Shown: positions 45,707 through 60,237 of the stretch, in pieces
Layout of the letters: each line of letters starts with the position of its first letter
How positions within the stretch are numbered: the first letter of the stretch is position 1
Assembly: GCF_001949145.1 (NCBI RefSeq)
Contig: NW_019091458.1
Span: 146,857 to 210,856 of the forward strand
Source of the DNA: Acanthaster planci
Lineage: Eukaryota; Echinodermata; Asteroidea; Valvatida; Acanthasteridae
Direction: 5' to 3'
Length of the DNA: 64,000 bases
Program-made: the position numbers and the translations under genes
The notes under the pieces: generated by a model
Told to the model about the DNA's origin: nothing
Database searches by the model: none
The model's input: only the letters and a program-made list of their open reading frames with translations

Positions 45707-47286
45707 GCCACAGTGTTATGGTTACACAAAATCGTTCCGAATTGTCTGGTTTTGAGTCGATTACACTGTAGTCGTGATTCCTGTAGGCCCACGTAGTGGT
45801 GCGTCACACTTTAACGAGAACTTTCTTAGATCCTTTGGAGCCAGTGAGCCCACGGTCCACCGAGCACTGTAGGAAAGCTCACTCGTAAAAAGTGTGGCGT
45901 TATCAGCGCCGAGGTCTGAGAGTTCGCAAGTGATTCTACTCGATTCTGACACAGTTTTGCGGATTGGCGGAGGTTTTTGGAACCATCTAGGAAACCTGAA
46001 AGTCTAAGTAGTAAGAGAACCTCTAAGGATAAGAGAAAGGGGTCTCTTGTAATATTTCACTGGCGAAAATGATACCCGACTACTTAGAGTAGGGGACATT
46101 TTTGACATTTAAATGACACTCCTGCAATGCAGTACTTGAAATTAATTAAACCCCGTGGTGTAGCTGGGGGTGGCCCCCTGTTTCACCCCCTCCCCCCAGA
46201 AGAACCTTTAGCAAAGTCACTTATGAGTCTCGTAACAGCCTTCTAAAGTAGGGATAAGTTTGTAAATGCAATTTTCATTTCGTCACGGCATCGGGCATTT
46301 TTGGTCCACAGTTTTATGCCATTTGCACATTCATTGCAAATGTGTGATATCATTTCACTAAGAAACCTCAGCGAAGCATTTGCCGGCTTCAAGAAAGTAC
46401 TTTTCTGTAAGATTAGAAAGAAAGCGATGCCATACAATCCACAGTGGAAAGTTACACTTGTTCACAAGTAAAATTTGAAGGCTCACACAAAAGATTCATT
46501 CAATCCTTGCAAAACACCAACACAGCCCATAAAATTTTATGTCTTTGTATTGTCATGATAATTAACATATTTAAACATTACATGTTTCAGCATCAAAAGT
46601 CGCCAGAATTTGTGCCTGAATGGGATGTTGAGATTGACGAGAACATCACGTAGCTGCATGAAAATACTGCGCGTCTGCAACACTTCAAATGGAATTGATA
46701 GGGCTTCAACTTCAAGGGAGTTTATGAGGCTGAAAAGCTCGAGTCTATCGACTGATGAAAATGGAGTCAAAGGGCACAAAAAACTATGAAATTCCATACT
46801 CGAAGTTATTTATTAATTACCAGCTAAATGCAGATCCTGAGTCAAAATAGACAAAAAATAACAAAATAAATGGAGCAAGCATAGCTGTTGCACATGATAT
46901 ACTATTAATGGAGATACACAGATATTTTACATAAGGTACATGTAGTTACTACATCACTAGGGTAACAAAGGTCCCGTCAGACTTGGAAATTGCAACTCCT
47001 AGGTGAAAGGGGAATTAATAAGCTTAGTGTTGCTTTTTGCCAAACATTTATGGACAACATTTCTACACTCAAACAAGGAATTGCGATTGGAGAGGGAGTC
47101 TACCAGAGAGGGGCTACGGTACATGTCATTACATGTATCAGTGATGTGATGTGAGAGGCATGACTACAAAAGATAATGGGTTGCAGGCTGTGTCACGCTT
47201 ACTTGGGATGTACACTGTAACTGGCAGCAGTGCCTGATATGATTCTACCTCCCTCTGGATTTCAAATGCTCTTGGAATTTATGGGG
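45707..47286. other. non-coding or unassigned
   Basis: Several minus-strand open frames of 60-85 codons lie here (45761-45980, 46243-46437, 46537-46797), but none has a recognisable motif and no splice chain links them. The G-run repeat 'GTGGTGTAGCTGGGGG' occurs at 46155. Confidence 0.35.
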
Positions 47287-47601
47287 CTAGTCAGGGCCCT
47301 GACAAGTTATGGCAGCCCAAGGTTCAGAATCCTTGGCATACTTATCCAACAGCGGAGTAAAAACTGTTCTCCATCGGATACCAGGAATGATTACAGGGTC
47401 TGACATGGTTGATTGGTAAGTTCTTCCAAGAACCTTGTTAAAACATTTCCACAGGGAGGGAGCAAAATGTTTGCCATATGATTCATACTGCCCCCTGATG
47501 GTTATCTCTCCACACATCACTTTCTCAAAAGGCTGCTGGCAAATATCACAGTCCAACCAATTACAAACAATGCTTTTTTTTTGTTTGGTCTTCCCTCGTC
47601 C
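47287..47601 (-). CDS. candidate terminal coding exon, unknown Cys-containing protein
   Basis: On the minus strand an acceptor (TATCACTGTAG) at 47602 is followed by about 104 open codons to a TAG at 47287. It begins with a basic stretch (RGKTKQKK), then CNWLDCDICQQPFEKVMC, a closely spaced cysteine cluster, then YGKHFAPSLWKCFNKVLGR, and ends AAITCQGPD. The residue mix looks like real protein. The CxxC with a further C ahead and behind could bind zinc. I do not recognise a family; a transposon-encoded protein is a fair alternative. Confidence 0.35.
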   Translation of the reverse strand, partial: GRGKTKQKKSIVCNWLDCDICQQPFEKVMCGEITIRGQYESYGKHFAPSLWKCFNKVLGRTYQSTMSDPVIIPGIRWRTVFTPLLDKYAKDSEPWAAITCQGPD

Positions 47602-50600
47602 CTACAGTGATAATTGCTTCGTCCAGATCACATCTGAATTTTCAAAGTTGCCAATTATTATGAACATACAACCGTATATGCACAATCATGTACATGCACA
47701 TGTACAGTATAGGCTATACACTGCACACAGAGCAGTTAGCATTCAAAGGCTTCATTGCCCAATAAAGTGCTGTGCTGTCATACATGAACACCCAGAAACA
47801 ATGTCTCTCATGCCATCAGAAAAAAGCCCCAAACCTGATCAAACTTGCTTAAGGTAAACAGGTAGGCCCCCACAATGTAAACCCACAACTTCCATGAACA
47901 TGTATACGCATTCTTGACGCACACTGATATGTCAGCAAGTACATTTTGCTTTTTTCCCCTCCCTTTAATTATTCCCCCTTCCCCCTCTTTAAACCGAGCG
48001 ACTTGCAATCGTTACCACACTTCTGATACATTTCACCATTCACCAACTTGAGTAACTCTGGGGCAAAGGACATACACATGGTAACGCAGAAAGAGTTGGA
48101 CGAGCCTCCACACTGGACAGAATATGACACTTTCACCACTCTGCCAACACCATACTTTTAAACAGTGTGCACAATCACGGTTAGAGCTGGGAACAACTAC
48201 GGTAGATATGATGTACATTTGCATGCTTTACATCTATAGAGATATACATGTACATATATATATATATATAATTCATAGGATGCTTTACAAGTCAATTACG
48301 CTCACTGCACTTGTACTTGTGTCGTACATGTACTTTGCAATTCCTTTTGTTTTTGGTTTATGTCAACGTGCAGCAGGCATAACTGCCTTTAATAACTTGC
48401 ATAAAATAAAAAGTTCAGTTTTTCTTTTAGTAAATCATATAAGATGCTCAGTTAAATAGCACGAACAGCAAAAGTCATGTGAGCTCAGAGACCCATCGGG
48501 TCCCTTACTTTCATCATTTTGTGTTCTGTTATTACTTCAGATGATTATTCCTGTATAACTGTGCCTTTAAGATAAAAAAAATTGTATCACAATTCCAGTA
48601 AAATGAAGATTGTAAAATAAAAAAAATGCTAGTCTCATTCTTCGAACTAAATATTCAATATATAAATTATATAACTCAGTACCATTTGATTTTTCTTTAC
48701 ACAAAAATATTCACACAATAGTTTTTTTTGTAATTTCATAATTGTATTTCATACTTTTTAAACATACTTTCCCTTGGCTAGGCTTCAAAAGAACAGCATG
48801 ACTCCTCTTCAGATTTTGAAATCCATAATAACCTCTGCCCTGCACATACATGCTGGGAATTTTTATTTATCAAGCCATGGACTCACCAGGTCAAACATTC
48901 TTAGAAGCCACATGCACAATGCCTAAAGCATCTTTTGATTTTTTTTTTACAGTTATTTTTCATTCTCAAAAATTTCACATTTCTTATCTTTGCCTGTGCA
49001 TGTTGACACAAATGGCACAGAAACAGTGACAAAATTTCAACGGTGACTTACTAACATGTTGTGACAACATCATTCTCAATTTCAACATTCTTCTCATTAT
49101 GTTGCAACGCTTTGCTCGGAAAAAATTACTTCCGCACTAGTGCCCGGTCAAGAGGAAGGGAATCCTGACATATGCCATTGCCAGGCATTGACGTTTCCCT
49201 CCACAACTCATTGCCACTCATTATCTGGCCGTGGATTCCCATGCACAGATCAAGAAATGGTTGCCATGACTGAAGTTAGTATTCTGCCTATAAACAGCGC
49301 AAATCTACATTTATGTCTATCTACACTTCCTACAAACTACATAAGCAATGTCTTAGCTCACACAAGTACATATGTATGTGTATTCACTGCTAGGCATGGC
49401 ATTTTATTACAGGGGTTTGGATTTTTCATCTTTGTGAGAAGCCAAGTTTCACCATGGCATAGGACATTTCCCAGGAGGTCTTTGTACTATATAGAAATAA
49501 TCATACTCCATTTGACACTTTTCAAAGGGAATGAAAAAACAAAAACACTGTAGAAAAGTGACAGCGCACATATAGGCAAATGGTGAAGCATGAATAAGAC
49601 ACAGTCTACAGGGATGGCAATTTGTTACCAGTCTGGTTTCCTGAGCACCCCACTAAACATGTATCACACTCTGTGAGTCATCCAGGGATCGCATCAACAG
49701 TTCTCACACTTGACTGACCGAGTGGAGATGCCTGGTTTCTATTTCTGCCCCTTCACTGTTTGGACTTGCACACTGTCTGGCAGTTCTTATTAATTGTGTA
49801 TCAATATGCATGACCTCCGCAGGAGGTTTTGAAATCTGACCGATAACAAAACAGATGGTAAATGAAAGGAATTTTGGGAAACTATCGCACTGCAAACAGT
49901 ATACACATACATGTATTTATCATATCAAGTTTTTTCCTTTTTTTCTTCCCCGAGGCACACTTTTCTTGTACATGAGCTTATGGGTATGTATTTGCCAATG
50001 GTCTAGACAGATAACACTGAGTGGGATGATTATCATATGAAAAGACGTGCTAACACACACACATCCAGCTCAATGGAGAACCATGGGTCAAAGTTTGAGT
50101 CACTGCGTTCCCATGCGTTCCCATGCAGACACGTCTTTTCATTTCACATGATCTTTGAACAGCCAAGTGCACTGGTGCTGGTACTTTCGTTTTATTCCTG
50201 CCTGTCTTTCAGTTTGTTTACCCATAACACCCCAGAGTGAAACACACAACTCCTGTGATCACCCAGCCCTAGTGACCCCCCCCTTTTTTCACCTGTACTC
50301 CCACACATTCTCTCGGCCAATCAGGGCAAACAGCAGGCCAGTGAATGAAAAGCCTCCCCCCAGCCAAATGAATTCCCAGCATACCTGACCTTGGCTGACA
50401 CAATTGCTAGTAGGTATCCCAGTCATTTTCTGACAGGATTTTGGGAGTTTGATGCTTTTTTTTTTTTTTAACTGACCTCCATGAAAACAACGTAATATCC
50501 CATGGTCACTCTACTTCCCACAGAGTTTAAAGAAGCCACAGCTGGGCTGACGTAAATGGACAATTCATTGCCAAAAGTGCATCCCCTACTTCCTTTGATC

Positions 50601-53388
50601 GGCTGGGCGCACGCATGACTTCCTTTTCCCAAAATCAAACCCCTGCCGTTCAAACTGTTCAATGTCATCCCAGTTTGGTTTCCCACACTTTCATCGCCGA
50701 GGTCCAGGGCAGAAGCGAAAGCTCTATGACCTTAAAAGCCTTGGGGTCATGCTCTCAATTTTACATTTTGCACAGTGTGGCAGCCCATCTCACATAACTT
50801 TCACTTTTAGCGGATTAATGTAGAACATAGGGAGAAAACTTGTCATGCCCAGCAAAGCCAAACCACTCAATGTGGAGAACAACACCAATTTAATTACACT
50901 GACACAACATACATTACATGTATCTTATACATGTAGTTTCATACATGTACCAGCTGCTTGTAACAAGTAGAATTATTCACACTTTTATGTATATAGTCAT
51001 GATGTGTAAAAAATAATTTGGAAACCGAACCTGACCCACAAAGAATCCAAAGAAACTAAACTAATGAACAGCACCATTTACATGAACAGTTTTTAGAAAC
51101 ATAAGGCCACTTGGAGTAACACAATGTGAATCTGCAATGTTTGTAGTTCAAACTTCTCGTTTATGTATGTTTGCGTATGAACACGGAATGACTTTCGGAA
51201 ATCGTACCAGCCAAAAACTACTGACTGATTTTGTGCTCCAGAGTGCACATGAAAACCTACGGTGCGCTGTATGGTAAAGTGAAAGTACAAAGGTACAAAA
51301 CGAACAGTCATGTTTTTTCATTAGTGCTTGCAATCAGACCGTAATATTACGGGCACTAACAGAGTAAAATACAGACTGCATTTGGGAACTGTGTCAGAAT
51401 TTTCACCGATGTTTTTCCTCCAATAGCACTGCCAGCATTACTACATGTATGTGTTGCTTCATTTCAAAACAGAAACTGTGTTATACCGTTCGGTCATGGA
51501 CATGTACAGACCTAAACCTGCATCAAAAGATTACAGTCATGTGCAGAGTGCACATGCACCTTTTGAACTGTGAAATTCTCATATTACTATTTAGACAATT
51601 GAAATTAATGTCAATGTAGTTGCGAAGTCCTACAAAAGTATGTGTGTAAGGAACATTGATGAATAGGCACAAGACGTTCAAGAAAATCTTATTTTGGACA
51701 TGTAACATTCTGCCACAAAATATGTGTAAACTATTCACCGAATTTCATTCTGTGAACGCATTCTCAGTTATCCCTTTGTACCCTGGCACAGCCCTCCCCT
51801 AATCGTAAAGTACACATCAGAGCTCTTCATCCCTAGATTTTGTGCCGGGTAGGGAAGTGGTGTCACAGTTTTGTTCCTTGTTTTTTGCCTAAAAAACTGA
51901 CTCAACCAAACAGGCAGTAGGCAAACGTTCTATGCACAAGAACCATATGGAGCACTCTTGTTGAATAGCTCCTTCCTGTTGCCATAGCAACAAGGCAGGT
52001 GATCAGGAAGTGTTTACACCGCCACAAAACTATGACTACAGAGACCCCCTTTCCCCCTGGGCAGAAGACCATCCAAGCCCAAGCACGCCAGCCAGTGACA
52101 AAGAGCTGTATCATGAACGCACCATCAGTGAGCCAAATAAGAGCAACTCTGGTCTTATCCCTACTGCTTCTGAAGTCCCCATCTTTCTAAACAAAAATAA
52201 AATCCATCCATCGTCCTGGGCATGCAACTTATGGCCATCCAGTTAATGCCAAATGACAAGACTATAGAGAATTTCCCCTTCCATTCCCGACACTCTCCCT
52301 GAAGACACAGTTGCCACAATACTGCTGCAACACCCAGCCTGTTGCTAGGCAACCTTCTAGTGGCCCTGTAACCAGGATGGTCACTGATATGATGCTTCCT
52401 CTTCATTTCACACTGAAAGGTTTCAAAGACTACTTCTTCATGGCACTTTTTCCCCCTCCATAAAAAAAAAACTACCGGTATCAACTTTGTTCTGAATTAC
52501 TTGGCATACAAGCCCTACCTTTTGGACAATCACATACTGGAAAGAACAGAAAACAAAGTCTTGGATAAACAAATTATTGTTCAAACCAAAAATATATAAT
52601 GCATCAATATTTCAAAAGTAGTAACCAAGTTTTTTTTGTGTTTTTAAATTTTTTTGGTTGTTTTTCTTTTACAATTTGTACATTTTTGAGTTTACCAATA
52701 TTTTGACCATAGACAATTTATAAACATTATTAACTTTTTTTTGGTTTTAGAATTTTGTACTTTTTATGCGCAATTGTACCTCCACCGTGGGAATTTCGGT
52801 AAACTTGATATATACTTACTAATTTAGTTTTTCTTTTTGTTTACACTAGTGATAGGCATACAGTTATTTAAGCGTACATACATTAACATCAGATTAGATG
52901 CATAATACAAATGAGTTAACAGTACAACTGCTGTTCTTTAGGACTGGACCAACACGGGCCACTGTATCCACATACGACCCCTTCTTATGTGTGAAGGTCT
53001 GAACGTTATCTCTCCTTTCCATTCCATAAACCCTGTGAAAATTGTTGGGGTTAAAACCAACCCCCACAGAACACTTCTTTTCCAGTGCCCCAAAGGCCAA
53101 CATCCTTTTTCTGTACTGCTTTGCAGTAATATACCGCACGGCTGCCACTCGAAAACCCCGTGCTGCTCATCAACCCCTCCTTTTTCGTGACAGAGCATGT
53201 GATTTCAGAACCCAAAGTGTGCATGAGTGTTCACTGTGATTACACAGAGGGGGGGTGGCAGATAGAGAGAGAGAGAGACCCACTGACAGATGGAAAGGAA
53301 GAGATCACGATCACCTCTGATCTACCAGTGCCGAGATGAGCGTCCTCTTGCCTGCCGAGCGTTCTCGTCCGCCGGAGAGTCTCTGGCG
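47602..53388. other. AT-rich region downstream of the KLF stop; probably includes its 3' untranslated region
   Basis: The region just left of 53389 is downstream of KLF on the minus strand. Several AATAAA signals in that orientation occur, for example at 50191-50196 and 48862-48867, so a long 3' untranslated region is possible, but its end cannot be fixed. ACATGTA palindromes, an (AT)n run at 48256-48270 and T-rich tracts at 52630-52760 are present. No coding exon is seen. Confidence 0.4.
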
Positions 53389-53607
<219 letters not shown>

Positions 53608-55570
53608 CTACAAAATGCAATTCGTGCACTGGACAACCACTGAAACTCTGACCTCCAATGTACAGTTATTTTTCACTTTGCTTTTATATCACACCCAGTG
53701 ATTTTTCTCTGCAACGAATGTTTTACCATTTGAGGGGAAGCGGCAGCCTAAACCTATCCGTAGATCCAAACAAAATGTAGTTGAGAATAGTAAGCAAATT
53801 GCAACATATTGAACCAGGAGTACCAACAAAATTAAGCATCGGTGGTAGGAGACTTTCAGTTACACATGTCCAAGCTATGGTCTTAACTGTACCTGATGTA
53901 CAATGTACATGTACAACAACATGCACTCTACATGTACGGTTCCACATGTGTAGCACTTGCCTGCCTTTTTGCACCCACACTGACCTGTGTACTGCCACTC
54001 CCATCCCATATCCAAACAAACAAAAAACCATTATTTTGACCTTTCTGGGCAACCATTATTGGATAACCTCCGGTGTCCCAGGCAGGACACTGCAAATGAC
54101 CTTGGGACCTGGGCAGATTTCTCACACATTCAGTGACAGGACTTAGAGCCCAACTGAGTTGTGGTAATCTGACACTGGCCTTGCTGGGCGCAGAGAGACA
54201 CCACAGAGCAAGCAAACATACTACACACATGCAGAACAAAATTCCACTTGGGAGTGTGCTGCTGACATGCCTCACAGCTGCTGTCCTTGTTACACACATA
54301 TACATGTACACACTACATCTTGTTTACATGCTGGCCCTCATTACTCAGTATCACATGCCCAAAGATTCACACTGCACATATACATGTACATGTTCTGTAC
54401 ACAACACAATGATTGCAAATGCACGCTCTCAGGATTACTTCAGAGGATTCAATGCAATTGAACCAGGAAATGTACTAAGGAAGTGAAACCCTAAAATACG
54501 GCACTGGGCAGGCAATACGTCATCGTATGCACAATGCATTCTCATCTACAGTATATGTACATGTACATGTGCTGTAGTGATGTGCATGTACATGTAGACC
54601 TGTGCACCCATTAATTTATTCACAGAATATCAACGCACATGTAAATGCTTTTGAAGTAGCCCTTGTTTTTAGCCCTCTTAATGAAATTAAATGAAATCTG
54701 ATCATTTTTCCTTGATGTGCTGACAATGTGTCTAAAGTTCCTTCTAACATAACAGTACATGTACAGTGAACATGTATACATCACTTCGAATACGTAATAG
54801 TTTATTGTGCTTAGTGTTATAGTGTTAACAGGTTGAAAGTACCAGCACATTGTGTGAAATAGTGTACACTGGCCATAGTCTGGGTACTGCTAAAACTTAA
54901 CGTGAATGACCTCTTGGACGTCATTGAAAATACACCGTACAGTGCATGTACACGCACCTTGGTAGAATAACAATTACATGGCACCTTAATGCTTTGGCTT
55001 AAATGAAACAAAAATACATGAAGTAGGCAGCATTTCAGGGAAAACACAATGCAATGTACTGTAAATGTCGTCCGACCTGGGCCAACGTTAAAGCGTACAC
55101 GTGTCTGTGTAACCATCTTGTATAACTCATGAGGAACAGCAGTGTAGGGGAATACAATTTGGACGGCCAGTTCCTCGTTTTGTACAGTCCCCCTTGCCTG
55201 TGACTTGCGAGCTTCGACGCTAAACAGCGGTGCCCACTGCCAGCCATGGGCCTGACCACTCCACTAATTGCGCCGCTGGTGATTTGGATAATGGACGCCT
55301 GTGATACACACTCATGATTGCCAACTGGGTGGAAGAAGACGGGCTGGTTTTGATTCATCTCTGACCTAGCACCAGGGGTTATCATACTGATTTATGCCCA
55401 TGAAGAAATAGGGCCTACAGTCCTGTTTATTTGGAAAATGGCCTTGGTTTCAATCCTTCCGCACATGCTGTTTGCAAGTCCTTGTACATGTACATGGCAT
55501 GTACAAGACATGTGTGTGACACAAACATTCCCAACCTACTGAATATTTAAAACTTGGAACTAAAAATGGG

Positions 55571-55712
55571 AGAAAACTTTCCAGTACCATTTGGAATTTT
55601 AACAAACAAAATGTCCAAGCTTTCACATATCCATTATATTTCACTGGAGAAAACCTTCCGATACCATTTGGTACAGTATTTCAGCTAACAAAATGTCCAA
55701 GCTTTCACGCAT
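55571..55712. repeat. imperfect tandem duplication, ~76-bp unit
   Basis: GAGAAAACTTTCC...ACCATTTGG...AACAAAATGTCCAAGCTTTCAC occurs twice in succession (from 55571 and from 55646) with scattered differences. Confidence 0.75.
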
Positions 55713-56232
55713 CATTACCTTTCATCCCTAATGTGCTCCAAAACATAATTTCACCATCGACATGTAGATGCCAAAAAAATTTGTACTTAACATACTTGTC
55801 GGAAAACAAACTCAAACCATGCTGACGTGGTCATTATCTTAAACCTGTAACAAGCCCCTAACAAGAGGACAGAAGAGAGTTTGACTTCAACAAAATTTAT
55901 CTCTACAATAGTTGGCATACCTCCACTGGGCGTCACCAAGTGAGCCCAGTTCAGAGGGTAGGCACCTAGAGGGTCCTTATCTGCCAGTCAATGATGGATG
56001 GAGATATAATGCTTGGCATGACCCCTAAACAACACCATTTCCCCCCACTTGCCCAGCCCCATAAAACTACCAGTATCTCCTCCCCTTAAAAGGGTCACTG
56101 TTTATTTGATTTGGAAGGTAGTTGAGCTGTTTGTTGCCAGTCAATGTAATGATTTATAAAATGGCATCAATCTCTAAAATGTCGGACTAAAGTTAAGTTT
56201 TTGCATGTCCAGAATCCCCTACATGTACAGGT

Positions 56233-56277
56233 AAGTTAACAGCAGTACATGCATGTTAACAGCAGTACATGCATGTA
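56233..56277. repeat. 20-bp tandem duplication
   Basis: GTTAACAGCAGTACATGCAT appears twice in a row. Confidence 0.85.
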
Positions 56278-56504
56278 GATATGTACATGATGATTTTTTT
56301 ACAAGGGAGAGTCACTGGCTTTCACCACCATTAAAACAGAAAGTTTCCAAATTTTTTTAACCACTGCTATGGCAGATTTTATTTTCTTTGGCAACTTATT
56401 GCTGTGTAAGTATGTAGCAATAATCCAGCAAAAATCCTTCTCACAGAAATGTTCCCAGATTTGGGATTCACAATTCGAACATGAAAACATACAACCTGAC
56501 CCAT

Positions 56505-56690
56505 CTCTTTCTGAATTTACATCAAAGCAAAAGCGCTCTCACTTGTCCAGAAATGCTTGGTCAATTTTTAATGTGTGAAAAAGTGCACCGTTCAGTTCAC
56601 ATAACTCAAAAAAGATGTCCAACAGTCTTCATACATGGAAGAAGAGTACAGAGATACACAAAAAGTGATTCGAAGAAAAATTCATTTCCT
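56505..56690. repeat. dispersed repeat, copy 2
   Basis: Direct-orientation relative of 5318-5480, sharing CACTTGTCCAGAAA, TTTTTAATGT-like and AAAAAGATG-like blocks in the same order. Confidence 0.5.
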
Positions 56691-56805
56691 GGTTCCTTTA
56701 CGGCAAATGCCGTCATAACATGGATGTATGTGGGACATGTGTACGTACTTGTATATATGCATCCATATCATGTAGGCATACATGTACCGATACACGTGCG
56801 CTACA

Positions 56806-56890
56806 CGTACATGGGGCCTTGTGGGGTACCGGAAGAATGGGAAGTACCCGGGCCCACAAGGCCAGTTTTTACCTTGTGGGGTACCAAAAT
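56806..56890. repeat. compound direct and inverted repeat of CCTTGTGGGGTACC
   Basis: CCTTGTGGGGTACC occurs twice in direct orientation (from 56817 and 56872), and GTACCCGGGCCCACAAGG between them is an inverted relative, so either copy can form a hairpin with it. Confidence 0.6.
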
Positions 56891-57350
56891 CCCACAAGAA
56901 TTTCACAAAACTGATATTTGGAAATAACTCAAAAAGGGGAAATACATGTATTTGATAGGTAAAAATCTGTCGCAAATTGAAGTGTTCTACCGGTATATAA
57001 GGGACATACAGTCGAAATTTCAACCCAGGAAACTGAATTTGGTTTAAATTGGAGTGATTTGAAATTTTTTGGGTGTTGTGTGGGAGTTTTGTACCGAGAA
57101 CAAAGGAAATACCCCACAAGTCTAGCTGTGTAAGGATGCCTGCACATACTGCATTATTACCCCCAAAAAATAATAAAACATACAAAAAGGATATTCAACT
57201 TCTTCTAAAAGATACACGAACGTGTACACACAACTAAAAAACAAACATGCAGGTGCATCTATAGTCTGAACATTTTGTTCAGCTTTCATAAACGCTGCTG
57301 TTTGTTACTAATTCTGCACAGCACTACATGTGCGTGAAAATGTGAAGTCT

Positions 57351-57690
57351 AGCTACATGTACATGTAGCCATGTAAGCAGGTACGTACATGTAGCTATGT
57401 AAGCATGTACATGTAGCTATGTAAGCATGTACATGTAGCTATGTAAGCATGTACATGTTGCTATGTAAGCATGTACATGTAGCTATGTAAGCATGTACAT
57501 GTAGCTATGTAAGCATGTACATGTTGCTATGTAAGCATGTACATGTAGCTATGTAAGCATGTACATGTTGCTATGTAAGCATGTACATGTTGCTATGTAA
57601 GCATGTACATGTAGCTATGTAAGCATGTACAGTACATGTAGCTATGTAAGCATGTACATGTACATATAGCTATGTAAGCATGTACATGTT
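57351..57690. repeat. 22-bp satellite array, ~15 copies
   Basis: The unit is AGCTATGTAAGCATGTACAT followed by GT. Copies differ mainly at one position (GTAGCT or GTTGCT), and two carry extra ACATGTA insertions. The unit itself contains the ACATGT palindrome common around it. Confidence 0.92.
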
Positions 57691-60237
57691 GATGTACACG
57701 TGTTAATAATGTACAGACTCTGCAGAGTAAATTGGGACAGCTACATGTAGGTTCGGAACATTACATGTACATACATGTACTTGTACATTCTTAAATATAC
57801 ATATGTACAAGCTTGCAAAATGGGAACCGGCACTGGGTCTAAATTTGAAAATCCACAGATTATGTGGATGGAGCGAGTAGAAAAAGAGTAGACAAGACTC
57901 TATGTGCAATTAATGTACACAATCCTAGTTGCATGGATTGCCAGATGACATGCACGTACATGTACACGTCTCAACTGCAGTGAACTGCAGGACAACGCAG
58001 ACTGTCCGTATGCAAATCATGATGCTGGCAGTTTGCCAACCTACCAGTTTGCTCACAGTCTGCACACGGGCATTAATATTCGTTAAGCGTGCAGCGTGAT
58101 TCATGCTATTGATCCCATGAATAAATGCTAATCAGTTGACAGGCTGAAGTGAGGACATTCGTGCACAAAATATTCACCATCAGCTTAGGATGGATAAACA
58201 TGCACAGGAAAGTAGGAATACAATATCCATTCAGTTAACTCCAACCTGCCAAGTGCAATTTCTAGATTCGGCATGGTTGGGGGTTAATAACGAATACTCT
58301 GAACCACATGTTTGTGTATTGACCATTAAATTTATGACCAGCTCGGGAGGGAAAGTTGTTCACACCATGACCTATATTGTAATTGTGCACAGAGCAGCTC
58401 TAGTGAAGCCTAGGCTCAATGCACGCACTGATAAACGAGTGCCACTGAAACAGTCTGGCAAGTAATGTGTAGCGTGATTCCATCATTATCCACAGAAATC
58501 TCTCAAACATAACAATAATCCCCAAATCCCCCTGAACTCCTCCGAGTCCTAACAAGTGATTTTGCTTTTTCAATTATTTAGATAAATTGGAGCCCTTCAA
58601 GAAGCTGCATGTATTCCTCCCGGTATATATGAATATATATGTATTAATTAGCATCAGATTAAATTTCCTAAACTTAAAAATCTACAGAGAATGAATTTGG
58701 GTTCTTAAAATGTGTATATTCCATAAGCAAATTTACTGGCAAGATGTCCAATTTTATTTTTTTTTTTTAACGTAAATAATTCGGACTGCGCACATATATT
58801 GTATGCATGTACAACTTCAATGCTTCACGAGACCAGTCCATTTTTCCTACATGTACTTGACAGATGGCTGTATCCACTGACAACAGTAGCGATTCAGCTG
58901 TCATTATTTTGCTGGCTGTGCTTCACGATGCCAGTTGCGCCGCTGTTTACTTCTCAACGATGATATGCATTGTATCGCACACAACCGTGCGCACGTGTGC
59001 AGAAATAACAACCGGTATCAATTACCAATTTGGGGGATGGATACAGCATTGTGCCACGCGTCAATTGCCTGGCACATACATTTCAATATCTGCGACAACA
59101 ATGTCAAAACAAATGGCATTTTGTATGGTGCAAACACGTTCATTGTTCATGTTCATACTATGTAGGCCGAGCCCCAATTTCCAGATGCACCAAATTGGAT
59201 TGGATTGGACTGCTTCTATGATCATTAGACCTGCCACAAGAAAAAAAAAATGCGAGTTAACAACAGACAATCACGTGTGTTTAAATTGAAATGACAGACA
59301 CATTCCCACAGTGCCATGTTCCTCTCTTGGAACGGTTCCATGTGAATTGTGTCATGTGAACGAGACAGAGGAAATGCATGACTTCTGCAATTTGCTTGCA
59401 TTACTATAAAATAAAAGATGCATCCACTTGCCATCAAGTACACGGAACTGTACGCTTACGATCCCTTTTACATGTTTCATTTGCGGCAATCCTATTCATT
59501 AACCAATCAATTTGTGAAAGCTCTACAGGTAAACTGTAAATGTGTTGCCCTTCATGCAGATTCATTCTCCAAAACGCTGCTACACGTATAATGTACATAG
59601 ACCCAGACAAACAGCTCACCTAAGAACCTCATTAAGTCTCCAAAATCTGTGTACACGTACACCTACATGCATGCATTCATTACCAGCCCTGATCAGACCC
59701 TTCAGTCTATGGCAACAAGCAAAAAGGTCATCTCTTAAATAATCACATCTCGTCTGGTTGCTGGGACACAGCATCATGTGACCAGCGCCCGTCTGTACTG
59801 GTGTCCAGGTACGCGTCTGTGTACACTGAGTAGCTTGTTAAAAATAGCACATGAAATATACTCCAATGCATTTAAGTCAAGAGGAAAAAAATATACTCCT
59901 GATTCTGTTTACTACACTATCACAGAAGGCCACATGATCATACACTGTGTACGTACATGTACATGTATTGGAAAGCACGTACATATACATGTATGTCTAT
60001 GAAGCTGGGCCCACATGACGACTCCACTTTGTTTGTACTGGTACCATCTGTTTTGGCAAAGCCAAGAAGTAAATGTCAAGTATTGTAACCTAGTGTGCCA
60101 CACAAATTTCAATTTGTCTGGGGGTGCCTTTTTTTTTTCCAAGGGCAGCTGCCTCCACTCCAGGCCAAATGCTTCCATTGAAATCAATACACATATGTAA
60201 TCGTAGGTGCTGTGTACACAGTAAGAAGGAAAACAAC

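Noticed and set aside
45761-45980. Minus-strand frame as a host exon
   Set aside because: No family motif. The plus strand in the same place weakly resembles a Tc1 helix-turn-helix segment interrupted by a stop, so transposon debris is as likely; neither reading is supported well enough.
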